Of a DNA stretch of 64,000 nt, positions 61,839 through 64,000 are shown piece after piece. The position numbers were made by a program, and so were the translations under genes. This DNA comes from Endozoicomonas euniceicola (GTDB lineage: Bacteria > Pseudomonadota > Gammaproteobacteria > Pseudomonadales > Endozoicomonadaceae). How positions within the stretch are numbered: position 1 is the stretch's first letter; each line of letters opens with the position of its first letter. The stretch is from NCBI RefSeq assembly GCF_025562755.1, contig NZ_CP103300.1, positions 5,520,501-5,584,500 of the forward strand, given 5' to 3'. The notes under the pieces are model-generated. The model saw only the letters and a list, made by a program, of their open reading frames with translations. It had not been told where the DNA came from and made no database searches.

Positions 61839-62603
61839 TTAAGCAGGTTTGCTGCCGTGCATCAGGTAGTTAACATCCGTGTCGCCGTCTTTTAACCGAT
61901 AAACTTTTGTCAATGGGTTGTATACCATGCCTGTGATGTGGTGCAGCTGCAATTGCGCTTTTCGCATCCAGGCATGGAGTTCTGACGGCTTAATAAACTT
62001 ACCGTGTTCGTGAGTACCTTTAGGCAGCAGGTTCAGCACGTATTCTGCCCCGACAATGGCAAACAGCCAGGCTTTGGGTGTGCGGTTGATGGTGGCAAAG
62101 AAAATCTGGCCGCCGGGTTTCAGCAGCTTATTGCAGGCACGAATCACTGAGCCGGGGTCCGGAACATGCTCCAGCATTTCCAGGCAGGTGACCACATCAA
62201 AGGTGCCGGGTATTTCGTCAGCCAGTTCTTCTACGGTGACTTTGCGGTAGGTAACGGGGACGTGGCTATCCAAACTGTGCAGGCGTGCTACGGAAAGCGG
62301 TGCTTCCCCCATATCGATGCCGGTAACGTCAGCGCCGCGCAGTGCCATGGACTCGCTGAGTATGCCGCCTCCGCAGCCAACGTCCAGAACTTTTTTACCC
62401 GCCAGTCCTGTTCGCTCGTCGATATAATTCAAACGCAGTGGGTTAATTTCATGTAACGGTTTGAACTCTCCTTCTTTATCCCACCAGCGGCTGGCGAGTT
62501 CTTCAAACTTGGCGATCTCGGCTGGATCAACATTGTTTGGAGAAGGATTTGGAGAATGGGTGGCTGAGGTGGTTGTGCGGTGATCTGAAGAAGGATGCGT
62601 CAT
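61839..62603 (-). CDS. ubiG: Ubiquinone biosynthesis O-methyltransferase UbiG
   Basis: The start MTHPSSDHRTTT at 62603 replaces a longer frame whose first 46 residues look non-coding. The 254-residue SAM enzyme methylates the ubiquinone ring twice. It shows FEELASRWWDKEGEFKPLHEINPLRL, the SAM loop VLDVGCGGGILSE, and CLEMLEHVPDP. It has a Thr/Ser/Pro-rich N-terminal extension of about 25 residues compared with E. coli. Confidence 0.95.
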   Translation of the reverse strand: MTHPSSDHRTTTSATHSPNPSPNNVDPAEIAKFEELASRWWDKEGEFKPLHEINPLRLNYIDERTGLAGKKVLDVGCGGGILSESMALRGADVTGIDMGEAPLSVARLHSLDSHVPVTYRKVTVEELADEIPGTFDVVTCLEMLEHVPDPGSVIRACNKLLKPGGQIFFATINRTPKAWLFAIVGAEYVLNLLPKGTHEHGKFIKPSELHAWMRKAQLQLHHITGMVYNPLTKVYRLKDGDTDVNYLMHGSKPA

Positions 62604-63218
62604 AATATTCCGGGTCCCGGCCTTATCGCTATTCTCTCGGCTCTGCGCAACGTTCCGCGGAGCATCATTATTTATGTTTGAGGGATTATACCTGCGCAGG
62701 TGCAATAGTCCATGTGCTGACGAGTGCAACAGGCCATGCAAATATCATGGTCATGATATTGCCTCACATGATTCATCAGATACCGTGTTTTCCCGTATCG
62801 GAATAGAAAACAATACATTATTTTTATTTGAAGACTGTCCTGAGGAGGGTTTAACTCGCAGTTTCAGGCAGGCCTGTGGTATTATTTCGGTTTTATTGAC
62901 ACCAAATTTTGTTGCCGGTCATCCAGGTCGGGTTTTGTTTTAGAAACCCCGATGGCCGAATGAATCAGAACCAGAGTGCCGACAGAATCGCAGAACTGCA
63001 CCGTTTTATCGTGATACCTCTCTTAATTGATAAACAGTTAGGTAAAAAGCAGGGTAAACATCTGGCTAAGCAGTTTTCATCTATCGACCTCAGGGTTTCA
63101 AGTCTGCCGCACATAAAGCCTCTTTCACTCAACAGCTCTGAGCTGTCGGGTGAGTTGGGTTCGGAATGGATGCCAACAGGTGACAGGCAGGCGCAAGCAA
63201 AAGGACGACTGGGTTTCC
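62604..63218. other. Divergent intergenic region ubiG/gyrA with a perfect inverted repeat
   Basis: This 615-base stretch lies between oppositely oriented core genes. It contains AATATCATGGTCATGATATT (62741-62760), a perfect inverted repeat with a two-base centre, which could be an operator. A 108-codon frame (62909-63235) overlaps the gyrA start, lacks a family signature and is not called. Confidence 0.45.
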
Positions 63219-64000
63219 ATGACAGATATCGCTAAAGAGATTCTTCCGGTAAACATCGAAGACGAACTCAAGCAGTCCTACCTGGACTACGCCATGAGTG
63301 TTATCGTCGGGCGAGCCTTGCCTGATGTACGTGACGGCCTTAAGCCCGTACACAGGCGCGTACTGTTCGCGATGAACGAACTGGGCAACGACTGGAACAA
63401 GCCCTACAAAAAATCCGCCCGTGTGGTGGGTGACGTAATTGGTAAATACCACCCACACGGTGACAGTGCGGTATACGACACTATCGTTCGTATGGCCCAG
63501 CCATTTTCCATGCGTTATATGCTGGTGGATGGTCAGGGTAACTTTGGTTCCGTTGATGGCGACTCCGCAGCGGCCATGCGTTATACGGAAATCCGTATGC
63601 AGAAGATCAGTCATGACATCATGGCCGATCTCGATAAGGAAACCGTTGATTACGTACCTAACTACGATGGCAGTGAACAGATTCCTGCTGTTATGCCAAC
63701 CCGTATCCCGAGCCTGCTGGTCAATGGTTCTGCGGGTATCGCCGTGGGTATGGCGACCAATATTCCACCCCACAACCTGACTGAAGTGATCAATGGCTGC
63801 CTGGCTCTGATTGATGACGAAACGCTGTCGGTTGATGACCTGATGCAGTACATCCCGGGCCCTGATTTCCCAACGGCAGCCATTATCAATGGTCGTGCCG
63901 GGATTCTTCAGGCTTACCGTACGGGTCGGGGACGGATTTATATTCGCGCCCGCGCGGATATTGAACATGATGAAAAACGCAATAAAAGCACCATCATCAT
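63219..64000 (+). CDS. gyrA: DNA gyrase subunit A, N-terminal part (cut by window edge)
   Basis: The 260 visible residues begin MTDIAKEILPVNIEDELKQS and include SYLDYAMSVIVGRALPDVRDG, the resistance-determining region HPHGDSAVYDTIVRMAQ with Ser and Asp at the positions of E. coli Ser83 and Asp87 (wild type), and the catalytic tyrosine motif AMRYTEIRM. The enzyme introduces negative supercoils together with GyrB. AAGGAC lies about twelve bases before the ATG. The frame is open to the window end. Confidence 0.97.
   Translation, partial: MTDIAKEILPVNIEDELKQSYLDYAMSVIVGRALPDVRDGLKPVHRRVLFAMNELGNDWNKPYKKSARVVGDVIGKYHPHGDSAVYDTIVRMAQPFSMRYMLVDGQGNFGSVDGDSAAAMRYTEIRMQKISHDIMADLDKETVDYVPNYDGSEQIPAVMPTRIPSLLVNGSAGIAVGMATNIPPHNLTEVINGCLALIDDETLSVDDLMQYIPGPDFPTAAIINGRAGILQAYRTGRGRIYIRARADIEHDEKRNKSTII

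Noticed and set aside
62909..63235. 108-codon frame overlapping the gyrA start
   Set aside because: It overlaps gyrA in another frame and shows no recognisable domain.

Overview
The window looks like a chromosomal segment of a gammaproteobacterium of the Endozoicomonas type (Oceanospirillales-related, animal-associated). This is an inference. The housekeeping gene order matches Pseudomonas and E. coli blocks: recJ/thrC-hom-dsbC-xerD, rplS-trmD-rimM-rpsP/ffh-ypjD-yfjD, pncC-recA-recX, alaS-lysC-csrA-tRNA-Ser-tRNA-Arg, and yciK-mupP-ubiG/gyrA. Between these blocks sit many lineage-specific secreted or eukaryote-like genes, which is typical of such symbionts.

Layout. 1-4.3 kb: end of an acyltransferase gene, SOS-type dinB, a DUF2721 membrane protein, an acidic secreted protein and a PqiA-like membrane protein. 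4.4-13.6 kb: recJ and thrC, held apart by the most striking locus here. That locus is five tandem units of about 0.97-1.06 kb (6225-12069), each encoding a Krueppel-type C2H2 zinc-finger protein with eukaryotic TGEKP linkers and a near-invariant 90-residue tail. An ORF-less group II intron (9441-10280) sits antisense in the end of the fourth gene. 13.6-28.4 kb: hom, dsbC, xerD, the ribosomal/tRNA-methylation operon, ffh, ypjD and yfjD, with six accessory genes between them, including a trypsin-like protease. 28.4-31.4 kb: a 3 kb cassette (two acetyltransferase-like proteins and a Gly/Thr-rich surface protein) bounded by a 22-bp direct repeat that duplicates the end of yfjD and its terminator. 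31.5-37.2 kb: a cPLA2/patatin-like lipase, two Nudix hydrolases, a NIF3-like protein, an acyltransferase, a Sel1 protein and a DUF2007 protein. 37.5-48.7 kb: a hybrid histidine kinase, pncC, SOS-type recA-recX, a DTW-domain protein, alaS, lysC and csrA. 48.9-54.7 kb: tRNA-Ser-tRNA-Arg, a lipoprotein hydrolase, a 1299-residue autotransporter, and a second copy of the tRNA pair. 55.3-64 kb: a coiled-coil candidate effector, two secreted proteins (one a double HAD phosphatase), yciK, mupP, ubiG and the start of gyrA.

How the parts relate. The core blocks cover DNA repair and SOS response (dinB, recJ, recA, recX), aspartate-family amino-acid synthesis (lysC, hom, thrC), translation and protein export, and envelope lipid turnover. 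The accessory genes look directed at an animal host. They include nuclear-type DNA-binding proteins, a trypsin with a dibasic activation site, a cPLA2-like lipase, an autotransporter and a coiled-coil protein. A heptameric repeat family (GCTGTTR and its complement) recurs at gene ends, including between the zinc-finger units. I ran no database searches; all assignments rest on motifs read in the sequence.
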